64,000 nucleotides of DNA from Sipunculus nudus (GCA_026874595.1 CM049306.1:59278019-59342018), one strand, 5' to 3'; shown: positions 17,501 to 30,345, numbered from the stretch's first letter. The notes: a model not told the origin generated them from the sequence alone. Numbers and translations are program-made.

Positions 17501-20375
17501 CAACTGATTTTCAGGACGATGCACCAAGCCTATCTTGAGACATCTGTTCATATGTATGTATTGTTACAAATAATAAACTTTTTTTTGGCGTGCTCATTCA
17601 CGTCCAATAACTCAGACAATATATATATGTCATAGTGACACATTTATTTGGTTTCCATAACCGACCTATCAGTTGTTGTCAGCATGAACTCCCTTGGGCT
17701 AAGGGTTACGTACCATGTTGACAAAATAGACGGGCAGACGATTGACAAAGGGTCATGGATATATATTACAGTTTACTTTATCAGCTGAGCTAGAAACAAA
17801 TAGACCTATACATGTGTGTGGCATGGTGAAAATCCCTTTAATGGGGCATTAATTGAAAAATAGCCGTTTGATTAATTGAAAACTGTCATTTTGTCTGCCG
17901 CTGTTACATGAACAAATGCCGTTCAATGTTTACATTTCAAAGAGTGACTGCTGTGTAGGAGTATTTAATAACAATGAAACATTCGCATCACATAAACCGG
18001 TTCAGTTCCCATGACAACCAATCTCTACTATCCTAATAAAAAAAGCAAACAAGGAAGTTAATGTTGCTCATCGAAAGTCTTCCCCTAGGCCATATAGGTT
18101 GAATTGAATAAGGTGTTTAAAATAAGTTTTTAACCTGACGGGTAAAATAGAGAGGTGTATGATCATCTCTCTCACCCGACCAGGTCTTTCTTATCATTTC
18201 TTGTTAACATTATATCCCTGGGTGGTAGATACCTGTGACCTGAACGTGTCTTGCATGATGTTTATTGGGCCTTCTCAGAGTCAAAAAAGGTGCAATGCCA
18301 TCTCAGATTTGGGTGTATTTCTGTAACAAGTATACCAGAGTGGCCTCATCGAGGCCCTCAGTACAAGGTTTATCTAGGATAGCTCAGGAGACAAAGAACC
18401 CCCGCAGAGACTAGGCCGGGGTTCCACGTGTGTATCAACTTCCTCGTGATTTCTAGGGATACCAAATAAGGAGATCCCTGTGTTATATCCGCGACGCTCT
18501 GTCGTCTGCAAACCCGCAGAATGTTGCTCCCCACGCAATTACCAAACGCATATTCTTAAAAATAGAGAATTATATATATACAGCCTATATATAAGATAGA
18601 AATCAGTTAAACGGGTCAGCGTTATTTAGATAAATCATCTTCTTACATATTTTACCAACACATGTGTTCCGCATTCTGGATCAGGTCGGGGGTTATCTAA
18701 ATGTGTCACGTGCAATTTCTGGCTTTTGTCAGCAGTAAAGGAAAACTCTGATTGACACGATTGGTAGCTACTAGTCCTCCGATATGAAAATACTGCATAC
18801 AGTTTGGATATGACGATCAGTTTTTTTTAAGGTGTCCAACAAAGATTGTGTATAAAGCCGTCACTCTATGACATGTATCCCTTGTTGTATATCCGTATCA
18901 CATGCGCTATCCATTTGGAAAGAAACCCATAAAATGACAGGTGCATGGCAACCCATTTCGTTGGATCATCACCCAAAAAAATCACATCTTATCTAACAAT
19001 TCAAAATTAGCAAAAGATCCAAGTAGCCGATTAGACTTGATAACACTGAAATCAGTATTTGATGCCTTAAAGGGGCCTATTCCGATATCTGAGGTCTATA
19101 AACTGAAGATAATCAACTGAACCTTCTATGAAAATTATTCCAGAAAACGAAGATTCAACCACACACAGGCTAGTCGTTTCGTTTATATCCGTGTTTATTA
19201 CCTGTGCTGGTCCCGCCAAAAATAATCCAAACACATGCAATAAGGAGTCTTGCCGCAAGTTAGATGAACCAGAGTTTTGCAAAAGGCATTTAGCACTCAT
19301 GAACTTTCAAATTCCACACATATGCAAACAACCACCTTAGCTTACATGATTTTTCTGTTTGTCAACACTGGCGTATAACCCATGTTTACTAGCAGCTTGT
19401 AGATAAACAAGCTCAAACATCCGTCACAGAGGTGTAATAAGAACTTAGGAACTATCTTCAGTTCATTAATATGTATACAGAGTAACCAAAAAATCATAGA
19501 AATGCTACAGAAAAGGTAGATGAATAGTTGGCTGTAATTTGGATATTTTATGACTTCACCTCATACATATATTTAGATATTATCGGGGTTGATCAGCGTT
19601 CAAATACACTCAGAAATGAAAATGAAACGAAATTGGTAGTCCTCATGAGGTTTTCACTTTCTCTTTATTGAAGACAACCATGCAAATTCGGTATAAAGCT
19701 ATTTGTGACTTCTTTTATGGTGATAAAAAAGTCGCTATATATACTGTAGATAAACAACCATTTACTCTTTGGATAATTGTCATATCAATATGATTAATTT
19801 TGCCAAATGGCAGATGAAATAACAAAATGAAATATGAAATTGATACTTTGGCACTTGGGGGGGGGGGGGGGCTTGTTAACCCCTATATAAGCCTCACTAT
19901 CCGGGGGGGGGGGGTTCGGCTTAATTATCGTTTTACCTGTGACCTTGACCTAAAATCAAAAGCTTCTTCCTTCAATCAATGTATTGAGTTGTATGTAACG
20001 GACGACCGGATAAAGGTGGTCCCTATAGCTCAGATGGCTTACACTCAGCTGAGCTAATTTGTTTTTATTTAGTTCTAACAAAATTTATTGTACTTTAATG
20101 TATTATTTGCTATATTGTCTCAGTATTGGAATAGTCATCTGATAGAAAAAATAACAATGATAAATATAGAATCTAAGAATTTAATAAAAAGTTAAGCTGT
20201 CAATAATAAAAGAATATGCAGATTTCCTTTTTGTCCATGGTAACCGTAAGGGAAAGTATACATCAGCAACTATTTGGACCCAATACAGAAACAGGATGCA
20301 GTGTTCCCCTGTGTATCTCAGATTTGGGCCTTAATAGGGCAGTTTTTTTTTCCAGGTTTAACCCCTTTGGTTTCT
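17501..20375. other. non-coding, repeat remnants
   Basis: A GACGATTGACAAAGG stub ending in TCAGCTGAGCTAG lies at about 17736-17792, and a related one, GGACGACCGGATAAAG with TATAGCTCAG and CAGCTGAGCTA, at about 19999-20057. Poly-G runs occur at about 19858-19871 and 19902-19914. No protein family is recognised; frames over the G-runs are spurious. Confidence 0.4.
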
Positions 20376-20583
20376 TTATATAAAGGCAGCACGTGTGAAG
20401 GCAGAGAACATCACACATTATAAAATGAACATCTGTTGGGTTGTTACCACAACCAACCGAGCCCCTCCCCCCGAAGGACAGCTCAGATATATCACGGCAG
20501 ACGACACTCTTCAGGCAAGAACTTACCGCCCGTTCAGACCGGCCAGCTGTTATGATCCTGCACTAGCGAACCGGGCGGCTTAA
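20376..20583 (+). promoter_or_regulatory. TATA-like promoter candidate with short frame
   Basis: CTTTATATAAAGGC at about 20375-20388 is a strong TATA match. An ATG at 20425 opens a 52-residue frame (MNICWVVTTTNRAPPPEGQ...) ending at 20583. I recognise no family. A short first exon is possible, and so is chance. Confidence 0.2.
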
Positions 20584-22069
20584 AGCCACTTTAGAAATCA
20601 GACCAGCACATCGCTAACTCTGGGCCTGGCTTTGATCAGGACTGTGCTGAATTTAAACACTGACAATGACCTGTCATGTGCATGCTGACTCAACAATTAT
20701 CCCGCTCTTACCTCCTGTGGTTCTATCTTTGGATTATTTCAACCCCGCATGAGGGTATTGTGTTTTTGTCTTGGTTTGTTCGCTGGCTTGTTGGTTGAAT
20801 GGTTGTTTAGTTAACGTCAAAAGGGCCTATCACCATATGTGCTACATAACATACTTTTATTTTTGCCATTAGTTATAGATATTTGATAATCTCTCAGTCA
20901 TCATGTGTTAATCTGTTCAAATATGATTGCCCTCCTAACACAGCGGTTCAGTATGTACCGTGTCGACCCTCATCTCCTGTCTTGTCTCAAGAAAGGAGAC
21001 ATGGGATGACTGCAGCTTTTTAACCGCTGTGTGAGGAGCGTTGTATATGATATGTAAATTCAATATTTTACAAACTTTATTCTTATTTGTGTTGTGGCTT
21101 AAGGGAAACTGGCCATGTCTGACTTTCTATAATTTATTTTGCCTTTCTTCATGAAGTATCGTTTTTATCGTCATTGGTTGGTTGGTCTGTCAGAAAGTTT
21201 ACTTAAACATTCAGAACGGATTTGGATGACATATTTGGATGAATACGGTAACTCACAAGAAAAAAACATTAAATTTTGGTGATAATCTGGATTACCAGAT
21301 ATGTTGTTTTTAAATCTACCCAAGGATCAATGGATTACATTTTTTGAGGTTATCTGGATTACCAGATATGTTTTTGTTTAAAGAATTTTTATCATTGCCA
21401 GAAATTTCTTAATCCTGCTCGAGTGCGAGCTGTCGTCATCACTGGTATACTATGGGCCGCAAACATGTGCTCTGGTGGTCAGTTCTGAGCTGTGATGTGG
21501 CGAGCAAGTTGGTGAATCTTGACATAAATTTCTTATTTATTTCCTGGGTTTAGACAGTATACAATAAATAATGATTGGGTCACTGGTAATATCCAAGATT
21601 TGGTGGTAAAGAATGTTGGCAGAAGTGTTCATGCGGTCTCTGACTACTATTGTGAGGTGTATATATACGTGGCTGCTATATCCCTGACTGCTTTCTATTT
21701 GATCTTTGTTGCTTTCAAATCATATAGCTTTCACTCATTGATTAACAACAAACTTCCAGATGGATAGAGCTGACTACTAAAGTAAAATATCACGCAGTAA
21801 AGCAAATACTCCCTAAAAGGAAAAACAATCATACAGGATCCGAATCTTTAGTCGGATCCACGTCAAAATTAAATGTCCCTTGTCTGGACCTTGCGTGTAT
21901 ACTGACCCAGTTGTCAGGTTGCTAATAGACCATTAAACGGAGTAACCATCAAACAGACGCACATGGCTGAACACGTTACCTCATTGGTAGAGGTATTACA
22001 GTAAAAAGCATAACCAGGGGAAAACATTTTAGAGTAAAAAGCATAAACAGGGAAAAAACAATATCACCT
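20584..22069. other. non-coding, repeat remnants
   Basis: GGTTGGTTGGTCTGTCAG with AACGGATTTGGATGA (about 21175-21235) looks like the inverse of a common invertebrate repeat also suggested at 37440-37560 and 50620-50875. The 16 bp word ATCTGGATTACCAGAT occurs twice (21285-21300 and 21352-21367). No gene recognised. Confidence 0.4.
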
Positions 22070-22375
22070 TGGCATGCGTTCATCCCCGTTCGTGCGTGTG
22101 TTTGTTTAGAAAATAACTCATGAAATGAATCTCATGAAATTTTCATAGCATATTTAGAATTGGTCAATAAAGAATCGATTAGATTATGGTGTGGATCCCG
22201 ATTCAGGAACGTCATCAAAGAATATTCACAAATGTACAGTAAATTATGCACGAATGAACCTCGGAATATGGGCCGAATAAGTGAAAGCAAAAATGGGTTG
22301 GGGGCATCGCACAAAACCCCGAGCTCAGCCCAATTTGGCGGAGGCTTGCATTCCTTAGAATGCATATTTCTAGGT
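22070..22375 (-). mobile_element. dispersed ~320 bp family, well-preserved reverse copy
   Basis: GGCATGCGTTCATCCCCGTT at one end and TTTGGCGGAGGCTTGCATTC at the other. It contains GTGTGGATCCCGATTCAGG and ACGTCATCAAAGAATATTCA, matching the inverse of 44988-45312. Confidence 0.85.
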
Positions 22376-22807
22376 TCAAACCTAGTTGAAAGTGTTTCCT
22401 TATACATGAATATATGTATATCTTCCAGTAGTCGGTATATGTATAGCTGGATTGAACAGAAAGAGTATGTATATAACATATAGAAAGAATCCTGTATCTC
22501 CTTAAATTTTTCTCCTTCATTCGGCCTTCTAGATTAAGACTCAGTACTGTATGCGGGGCTAAAAATAACACCGAAGGGACACCGTTCGTGGTATTGTTCG
22601 ATTTCCGGCCTAGCTATAAGAGTGGGTTGTAGTTGCCCGTCCAAGGTCGATGGTTTTCTCCAAGTCCTCCGCTTTCCTCTACCTCTACAGACTACCGAAC
22701 GCCACCATCAGAGCCACGGAGAGTGCCTTGTATTTTTATAAATAGTTGCAAAATCAATGTAAAATATATATATATAGTCAAATATATTAATTTGTCAAAT
22801 CAAAATA
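22376..22807. other. non-coding sequence
   Basis: No gene recognised. It ends in TA-rich sequence just before the second 2 kb element. Confidence 0.4.
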
Positions 22808-24833
22808 AACTAGACAATTCTTGGCACCGCAGGTGCCAGAGTATCCCCAGACATAGTACGGCCCCCCACCTTTAAGAATAGGCCCCCATTTTTAGCAGCA
22901 TATACTGACACTTGGCAAGCAATTATTGTTTCTTCCATCAATCAATCCACAATCTTTTTGAAGATGTTGGTCCTGTGACCTTGACATTTTGGCACATCAC
23001 AAGTCTAACCAGGTTATTCTGTCACCTTGATTTTGGGACCAATCCATGCAAACGATCTTGAGTTTGTGTAATTTTCAGCTGAAATTGACCTATTCAAGGT
23101 CAAGGTCACTCTCTTAGCAAAGGTCATCACAAATGCATCCACAATCTTTTTAAAGATGTGTCCTGTGACCTTGACCTTTTACCTCATGACCCCAAAATCA
23201 ATTGGGGTCTTGCTTTTTCAATGGGACATATATAAGTCAAGTTTGAAATCTATACATCAATAAAAGCAGGAATTATCATCCGGAAACTAATTTTTTGACA
23301 GATGGCTCCTGTGGCCTTGACCTTTGACCTTGTGACCCCCAAATTTATATTGATCATCCACGTTTATATATAAATCAACAGAGGTCTAGATTTATTGATG
23401 GGCCATATATAAGTCAGGTTTGAAATCCATATATTAATCGAAGCTTGAATTATCATCTCGGGAACTAATTTTTGGACAGATGGCTCCTGTGACCTTCATC
23501 TTTGACCTTGTGACCTCACAATTGACAGGCGTCTTCCGGTATTGGCAGGGGAACTATATGTGCAAGATGAAAGTTCTGAGACGAAATGTTTGGCTGAAAA
23601 TGCATCCACATCTTTTTAAAGATGTGTCCTGTGACCTTTGACCTCATGACCCCAAAATCAATAGGGGTCTTGCTTTTTCAATGGGTCATATACAAGTCAA
23701 GTTTGAAATCCATACATCAATAAAAGCAGGAATTATCATCCAGAAACTTATTTTTGAACAGATGGCTCCTGTGACCTTCACCTTCGATCTTGTGACCTCA
23801 AAATTGATCGGTGTCTTCCTCTATTGGCAGATGAACTATATGTGTAAGATGAAAGGGCTCAGATGTAATGTTTGGCTGAAAATGCATCCCCAATCTTTTT
23901 AAAGATTTGTCCTGTGACCTTGACCTTTGACCTCATGACCCAAAAATCAATTGGAGTCTTGCTTTTTTCAATGGGACATATATAAGTCAAGATGAAATCA
24001 ATACATCAATAAAAGCAGGAATTATCATCCAGAAACTTATTTTTTGACAGATAGCTCCTGTGGATCATCCATTATTGGCAAGTGAGCTATATATTCAAGA
24101 TGGAAGACCTGGGATGAAAGTTTGGCTTAAAATGCATCCACAGTATCTTTTAAGATACGAGTCCAGTGACCTTTGACCTTATCACCCTAGAACCTATAGG
24201 GTTCTTACTTTAGTGGTAGGCCATACATAAGTCACGTTTGATATCCATATGGCTATCAACACTGGAGATATCATAAGAGGTGTGTGATTTTCACCAAATA
24301 TAGACACATTAAAGGTCAAGGCCACTCTCATGGTAAAGGTCATGACCAAAATATAAATAGACCTCATCCCATAACCCATCTCTCTACATGTGCATAATAT
24401 GAAAGAAATCTGTCCATTAGTTTTTGACTTATAATGCTTACAGTACTGTCAAGTGGCAATCATGAGGGGTATTAAAAGGCGTAAAAACAAGAAAAGGATA
24501 ATAGGTGGCGCCGCCAGTTTCCGGTATATCACAAGGCTATCCAAGATCTTTAGTCACCTTGTTTTTTGGACCAGTCCATGCAAGCTTACTAGAGATATTA
24601 ATTATTTGTGTTTTTTCAGCAAAAATGGACCTATTCAAGGTCAAGGTCACTCTCCTAGCATAGGTCATGACCCCATTTTAAATAGGCTTCGTCCCCTTAC
24701 CTATATCTATACAAATGTAAAGTTTGAAAAAGATCAGTGAAAATTTTTTTGAGTTATCCCGCTCACAAGGTTTTTCTGCGGCAGCGGCGGGACCGTCGTG
24801 AAACCATAGTATCCCGACTTTGTTTGGGGATAC
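22808..24833 (+). mobile_element. 2.0 kb non-autonomous element with tandem core (copy 2)
   Basis: Same left block as copy 1 (TTGGCACCGCAGGTGCCA, then GTATCCCCAGACATAGTA) and same right block, ending TTTGGGGATAC at 24833. The core is shorter and more disordered: tandem units are cut by an early piece of right-block sequence at about 22985-23130, and several half-site clusters carry substitutions (for example TTTTACC for TTTGACC near 23176). It is in the same orientation as copy 1. Confidence 0.75.
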
Positions 24834-26008
24834 AATAAGATTCCTTATTTGGCGCTTCATATACCGGTCTCCCTGTGTTATTCTACTGAAATATTTTGTA
24901 AGAAATATAATCTTTTTTTCTGTGATTTGAATCCTCTTCTATGGTTATTGTTGATGATGACTGAGTTAATTTTGGGTATAAAGAAGTAAAGTTATGATTA
25001 CACATTTCAATTCTCACCCGCACCAGAAATTTGGCCATTTTGTTTCTCCGTCAAGTTTACCATTCACGCTTAAGAGATTCCTATGCCAATTTGTTAAAAA
25101 AAACACATTTCCAAAATGGAAATTAGATATGTTTAAATAAAAAATTTGGGTTCTTACACTAATTTGTTTAGCGTAGATTTAATATGAATAATGATATATG
25201 AGCAATTAGTAGGACACACTTGACACTGTTCTGGGGAATTGTACTTGAACCCCTCTTGATGTCTCCGGGAAGTCTGGCCACCTTGCCAATATTACTAATA
25301 TGACTTAGAATACGCCACCTGAGTCAATTTGATCATGACAGAGAATTAGTCATGTGCTTCAGTCAGAACCACGTGGGGACGTAAGCGGTGTGAATGCAAC
25401 ACACCAAGTGAACTTATTGCATTAGCATGAATTAGTCGGTCGCCATGGAAATACCGCGTGAATCCAGTTCTCTTATTGTCTCGTTATCCCCGAGACTTAG
25501 AACAAGCAGTATTGCTAAAATATTGTCACTAAGTGACCTTGCTCGAGATGTTTAAGTAATTGGCTTTGATTGTGCATCCCGCGATGTGTATACTTCTTTA
25601 GTCTGGTCTGCTCTCGAGTTTTTTATGTGTCCCTCTGCCAACTACCCACTCGGGAGCAATTTTTTACCAGTCAGCTGGGTGAATGACTCATCCATTCCCA
25701 GCGTGGAGTTACGGTTCCACCGTCTGCATACTAACTCCAAAACCAATCCAAAAAAATCATGATGATAATTTCCTTCCAAGTAACCCACCGGCCTCTTCGA
25801 TCAATAATCATAACAACTAGGCCAAGAACCAGTTTAATATGAACTGACATATCATGACACAAGAAATAATGAGACTGTTGCATTATAATAAAAGTGATTA
25901 TACTCCATCAATTTAATTCAATTATTGTAATGTGTAATTTGTTTTTGAATTATATAGTGTGTAGTAACATGGTTTTTTTCCCCTTCAAATTGAATGATTA
26001 GAAATCCT
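24834..26008. other. non-coding sequence
   Basis: No gene, RNA or repeat family recognised. Confidence 0.4.
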
Positions 26009-26308
26009 TATTGAGGGATGGTCCCAAAACCGTGTATTAATTCACTTATTTGGCTAATATTCTCAGGTTCATTCGTGCATATAAGTGACTCTACATTTGT
26101 GAATAGTCCTTGATAACGTTCCTTAAACCGGATCATGTGCCAGACCCACATCACAATATAATCGTTTCTTCATTGGCCTATTCCCGAAACGCTGTGAAAA
26201 TTCATGAGATCCGGTTTTGATTGCGTGATTTATATTGTCACAAACACAGACACACAAACATACACTGGCGGCGATGAACTCATACCCTCCCGGTGGAGGC
26301 AATTACAC
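26009..26308 (+). mobile_element. dispersed ~320 bp family, forward copy
   Basis: GTCCCAAAACCGTGTATTAA, ATTCTCAGGTTCATTCGTGC, CTTCATTGGCCTATTCCCG, an AC-rich tract, then TACCCTCCCGGTGGAGGCAA. Confidence 0.85.
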
Positions 26309-27429
26309 ACGTGAAATCTACATCTGTTTTTGAACGCCCTACTACATGCCTACTTTATGTTTATCCTAATAACCTCAGCCTTGGTGTAACAGTATAACGA
26401 GTGCTCACTGTTTACAGATCATATCATATAGGTGCAATATATCCATGTTCAGATTTATATCATTTCTTTAAACAGAACTATTATTGTTTGCGAGAACTGA
26501 GCATTATCAGTCATTATCGTCTTGCTAACTGTATACTCCTTTTATAAGTATGTATCGTTTTTTGCCGCAATGGGGACAGACTTGTACTTTAAAAGTTTTC
26601 GTAATTACCAATTACTGAATTGCTGACGTGAGCTGTTTTCTTTAAAAAATTATCCGTCTCGTCTCCTCGACCCCCTGTAATTAAATGGCTTATAGCATAC
26701 TAGTATTAAATTAACATTTCACTCAACAGGGTTCACCACTAGCCGATATAGCCTGGCGCACCGCCAGCCTTTTATTTCTCACCACCAGCCTTTAATGTAA
26801 CCCGCCACTCTTTCATCTGTCCCGTCACCCTTTCCCTGTCCCTGCCAGACATACAGTGGTCAGGGGTAACAAGGACTGGCCTTATACAGACTGACCCTGC
26901 AAGGGGTCTTGCTGAGTGATTGTTAGCCTGGAGTAATTAAGCTGGTGTCAGTGCTGGGATCTTATCATCACAGCCAGTGACATCAGGTTACTGGATGGGA
27001 ATAAGAAAGCCCACTGTTGTAGTGAAAGAGAAGCCACAAGTCCCTTGTTCCCTAATTGCTTTTTAATTACGAAATGCCTGTTGGCATGGATATTGGTTAA
27101 CATTGATACATATTCTGACTGTGGCTTCTGGAAAGGTATATTCACTGAGTGTGCTGTCATAACAGCTGGTCTATAATGGTGGCTGATACAATAAATTTCT
27201 GTATTTGCATTCTATTTGTTGTTCATATGACAGCTCATACAAACAAATTACACATGCCCTTCCTCTTGCTCCCAATGTTCTTACATGCATAAAAAAAGCC
27301 ATGCAGATTAAATTTTTAATCAGACAATAAAAATGCTTGTCGTGCAACAGGTTAGCACCAGGCCTGGTTCGACCGCGCTTACTACCAGCCTATCAGAATT
27401 TCTAGTGGAGAACACTGCTCATGTATGTA
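26309..27429. other. non-coding sequence
   Basis: A short locally repeated stretch of CCGCCAGCCTTT and CCACCAGCCTTT words occurs at about 26755-26835. Nothing else recognised. Confidence 0.4.
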
Positions 27430-28190
27430 GGTATACATGTCATTATTCTAGGCCCTATCAACGAAACCTCCCTCACCCATGTCTCTGTAAACCCTCTTAC
27501 TCCTAATATCTCTACATACCATCTATCCCGTAACGTCTCTATGTATCATGTTCTCCTTATTCCTCTCATGCCTTATATTTCTACATGTGTGCTCCCCTTA
27601 AATTTCTACATATCATGTTTCTCATAATGACTTTATATGTCCGTTTTCCCCTAATCTTACCTCGCATCCTGTTTTCCCTCATATTTTCCACAAATCCTGT
27701 TTCCCCTCATATTTCCACATATCCTGTTTCCCCTCATAGTTTACATATTTGTTTTCCCATATATTTCTACACATCCTCTTTCCCCTCCTTTTTCCACATA
27801 TCGCATGCCCCCTTAAATTTTTACATAACCTGCATGTTTCTATTCATGTTTCCACATGTGCCGTTTTAACCTCATATCTCTACATGTCCTGTTTCCTTTC
27901 CTGTATCTACATGTCTTGTTTCCTTTCCTGTATCTACATATCCTGTTTCCTTTCATGTATATACATGTCTTTTTTCTGTACATATACTGTTAGCTTCCCT
28001 TCAGTTTGATTCTCGTTACGTCATTATTCCTGTATCCACGGGCCCTCGTATGTGTATACTGTATAACATATGTTTCCAGGCATTGTCACAACTCCTCAAA
28101 TGTCTCTAAATGCCCTTTTACAAGGCCTTGTTATGTCCCTCGGACATCCACAGGTCCATTTGTCAGGCCCTGTCACGTCGCAGCTATTCA
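27430..28190. repeat. diverged ~27 bp minisatellite
   Basis: Units built on TCCTGTTTCCCCTCATATTT plus CTACATA repeat about every 27 nt, best at 27650-27975. Because 27 is a multiple of 3, all three frames stay open and give repeating peptides such as CFLSCIYMS. No start context, conserved domain or splice structure supports a gene. Confidence 0.8.
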
Positions 28191-28735
28191 GATCAATTCG
28201 CCAGGTTTTATTTGCATATATTAATTTTTTGTTTAGTTGATGAAGTGGTATATCTGTATTTAAGGATTAGTCCTCTGCTATTTTTTAATACTTCTCCAAA
28301 TATATAATCATATAACGCTATGTTATTTCTTTATTTTATTATTTTGTTTTTGTGATGTACGCTTTACTCACATGGGCATACATTATGTCACTGACGGCAG
28401 TAACGGTCAGAGATAAAGTTAGATTTACTGTGTTTTTGTTATTGACTGACAAGCGAAAGGTTTTGTCTGGTGATTCACTGCTCTCAACGGACAGACCTCA
28501 GAGCCAAGCAAAGTCAGGCTACTCCCTGACGTCGTACGTTATCCACACCGCGTCAGTCATGTTTAATATCACAGAGCCGCAACGGTTCTGTAGGTTCAAC
28601 AAGTATATTATCGGGGGGGAGGGGGGGGGGCATCTCCCGGAAAGAACTGTGAGTACACGTGTACTGTCCTTCTTCCAGTCATACACATTATGCAGTAACT
28701 GCAAGGGTTTATGCTAAAGATATATACAAATATCG

Positions 28736-28738
<3 letters not shown>
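28191..28738. other. non-coding sequence
   Basis: A poly-G run at about 28613-28630. The 121-residue plus-strand frame over 28352-28717 reads through it and matches nothing I know. Confidence 0.35.

Positions 28739-28815
<77 letters not shown>
28739..28815. repeat. (TA)n microsatellite
   Basis: TA repeat interrupted once by TGTAA. Confidence 0.97.
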
Positions 28816-28818
<3 letters not shown>

Positions 28819-29341
28819 GATCTTTAATCATAGATAGTAATTGTCATGGGTGATTTGTGTAAAGATGGGATATTTATGATTCTACCGTGAAGGAGAAATA
28901 TGGGAAAAAGTGATTTGCCCGTTGACATTTTCCATATTAGCTTTTCCATATTATTAATTTTAAATCATGAAACAGCCAGTCGTTTTCTCTGAATTAGATG
29001 GCATATTAAATGAAGCTCCTTTTTGAATATCAGTAAATCAAAGAATTAGGTCATGTTGACCCAATTTTCAATACAATGTATGCACTGCGAGTAGCAACTC
29101 AACTGACCCCTAAAAACTGTAACAAACAATTAAATCATATGTCCGTATAGAATGCCATGTCAAAGGCTCATATTATCAAATTTCAGTCAGCAAAAAAACA
29201 CTGTGTATAATTACTTTAGTTCTTATCAACTTCATTGGATAAAAGCAATACTGAACCACATCCAGAGAGGGGCCGTGGATAGCTGAACTCTTGCACTTGT
29301 AGAAACACCTGCAGGGATTATTCTGTAGTAAATGAATGACT
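28816..29341. other. non-coding sequence
   Basis: Nothing recognised. Confidence 0.4.
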
Positions 29342-29626
29342 TTACCGGGAAAACTTGTGGTCATTTGTAGATTTGTCTATCTTCTCAGTCAGTCCTTTGG
29401 GCTGCAAGAGCAGACGAGAAACAGACAGCAGCAACTGTTTAAAGAGCTCATGTATCTCTGACAGGGCAGCCTGCTGGATGTAATCAACCGCAGACTCCTG
29501 GGCAGTGCTGGGCGTACTTCTTGGAACAGCCGCTGTGAATAAACGCGTTTTGATAGGAAAGCCAGGACAACCGTGAGCGCCCAGAACGACTGCCGTATCC
29601 CTTTCATCGAAGCACCTGTCCCTCAA
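29342..29626 (-). CDS. unconfirmed exon-like open frame
   Basis: A minus-strand frame of about 94 codons with no ATG at its start. Its second half, including VDYIQQAALSEIHELFKQLL, has ordinary protein composition and amphipathic character. Near the end the sequence TTCCCGGTAAAG offers a possible splice donor. A second minus-strand frame (29389-29607) starts with ATG and a hydrophobic, signal-peptide-like MKGIRQSFWALTVVLAFLS. Both cannot be the main product. I recognise no family, and chance is quite possible. If intron 1 of the tubulin gene spans 7.4-36 kb, this would be a nested gene on the same strand. Confidence 0.15.
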   Translation of the reverse strand: MRDRCFDERDTAVVLGAHGCPGFPIKTRLFTAAVPRSTPSTAQESAVDYIQQAALSEIHELFKQLLLSVSRLLLQPKGLTEKIDKSTNDHKFSR

Positions 29627-30273
29627 GTTTCCTGGGTTACAGGATACTCATAACGTTCAGCACTAGTGCGTGTTAGTGTACACTGTTAGCGATAATAAAC
29701 GACTCATTGAGAGTGAAAGCAGCCGAAGCCAGAGCGGCTGTTTACGTTGTCTTGGCCTGGCTATAACATGTGTTTAAAACCTGCTTTGACTGGTAGGGCC
29801 TGTGTTTTATAGCCGGCTCACGGTGCGGAGGTGGCGGGCCACTCAGGAACCTTGCCAGATACAGGGATTTGGATGAGTTGTGAATGAAAGGTCTGTGTGA
29901 TTTCCGGCCCTGGGTGTATGGGTGACTGATAAATGTTCCTGGCAAGCCATTCATGCCGGTTTTACCTGGTATATTAAATATGTCTCTGCGTACTACAAAC
30001 ATTTGACCTATGGAGACAATACGTGGTAGGAATTCCTCTCATAATGAGGTTTATTTTTGCCCTTCAGGTGTATTCCCTCAGAAGGTGTCATAATTCAGAG
30101 GTTTTACCGTATGCTGTCTCCCCAACACCGACTATTACTAAAAAAAATATGACCTTTCATCATAAAACTGCATTGTCTAGTGTATAAAATCTATGATGTT
30201 CACATTTATCAATAGAGGAATCTTTTTAAATAAAATTAAAGAATTTATTATTCAATTGTTTTAATCAAAACCG

Positions 30274-30274
<1 letters not shown>
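29627..30274. other. non-coding sequence
   Basis: Nothing recognised. Confidence 0.4.

Positions 30275-30343
<69 letters not shown>
30275..30343. repeat. (CT)n microsatellite
   Basis: About 34 uninterrupted CT dinucleotides. Confidence 0.97.

Positions 30344-30345
<2 letters not shown>

Noticed and set aside
17706-17718. ATG-gtacgt as the missing tubulin exon 1
   Set aside because: The donor is acceptable, but it lies in a repeat stub shared with 20.0 and 31.5 kb; the junction at 36029 has a better donor and promoter-like context.
27521-27540. Minus-strand ATG-gtatgt as tubulin exon 1
   Set aside because: It falls inside the 27 bp minisatellite.
27421-28009. Overlapping Cys/Phe/Tyr-rich frames resembling a repeat protein
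   Set aside because: A 27 bp minisatellite keeps all frames open; no evidence for one frame over the others.
28352-28717. 121-residue plus-strand frame
   Set aside because: Runs through a poly-G tract, has no recognisable domain, and the opposite strand is also partly open.
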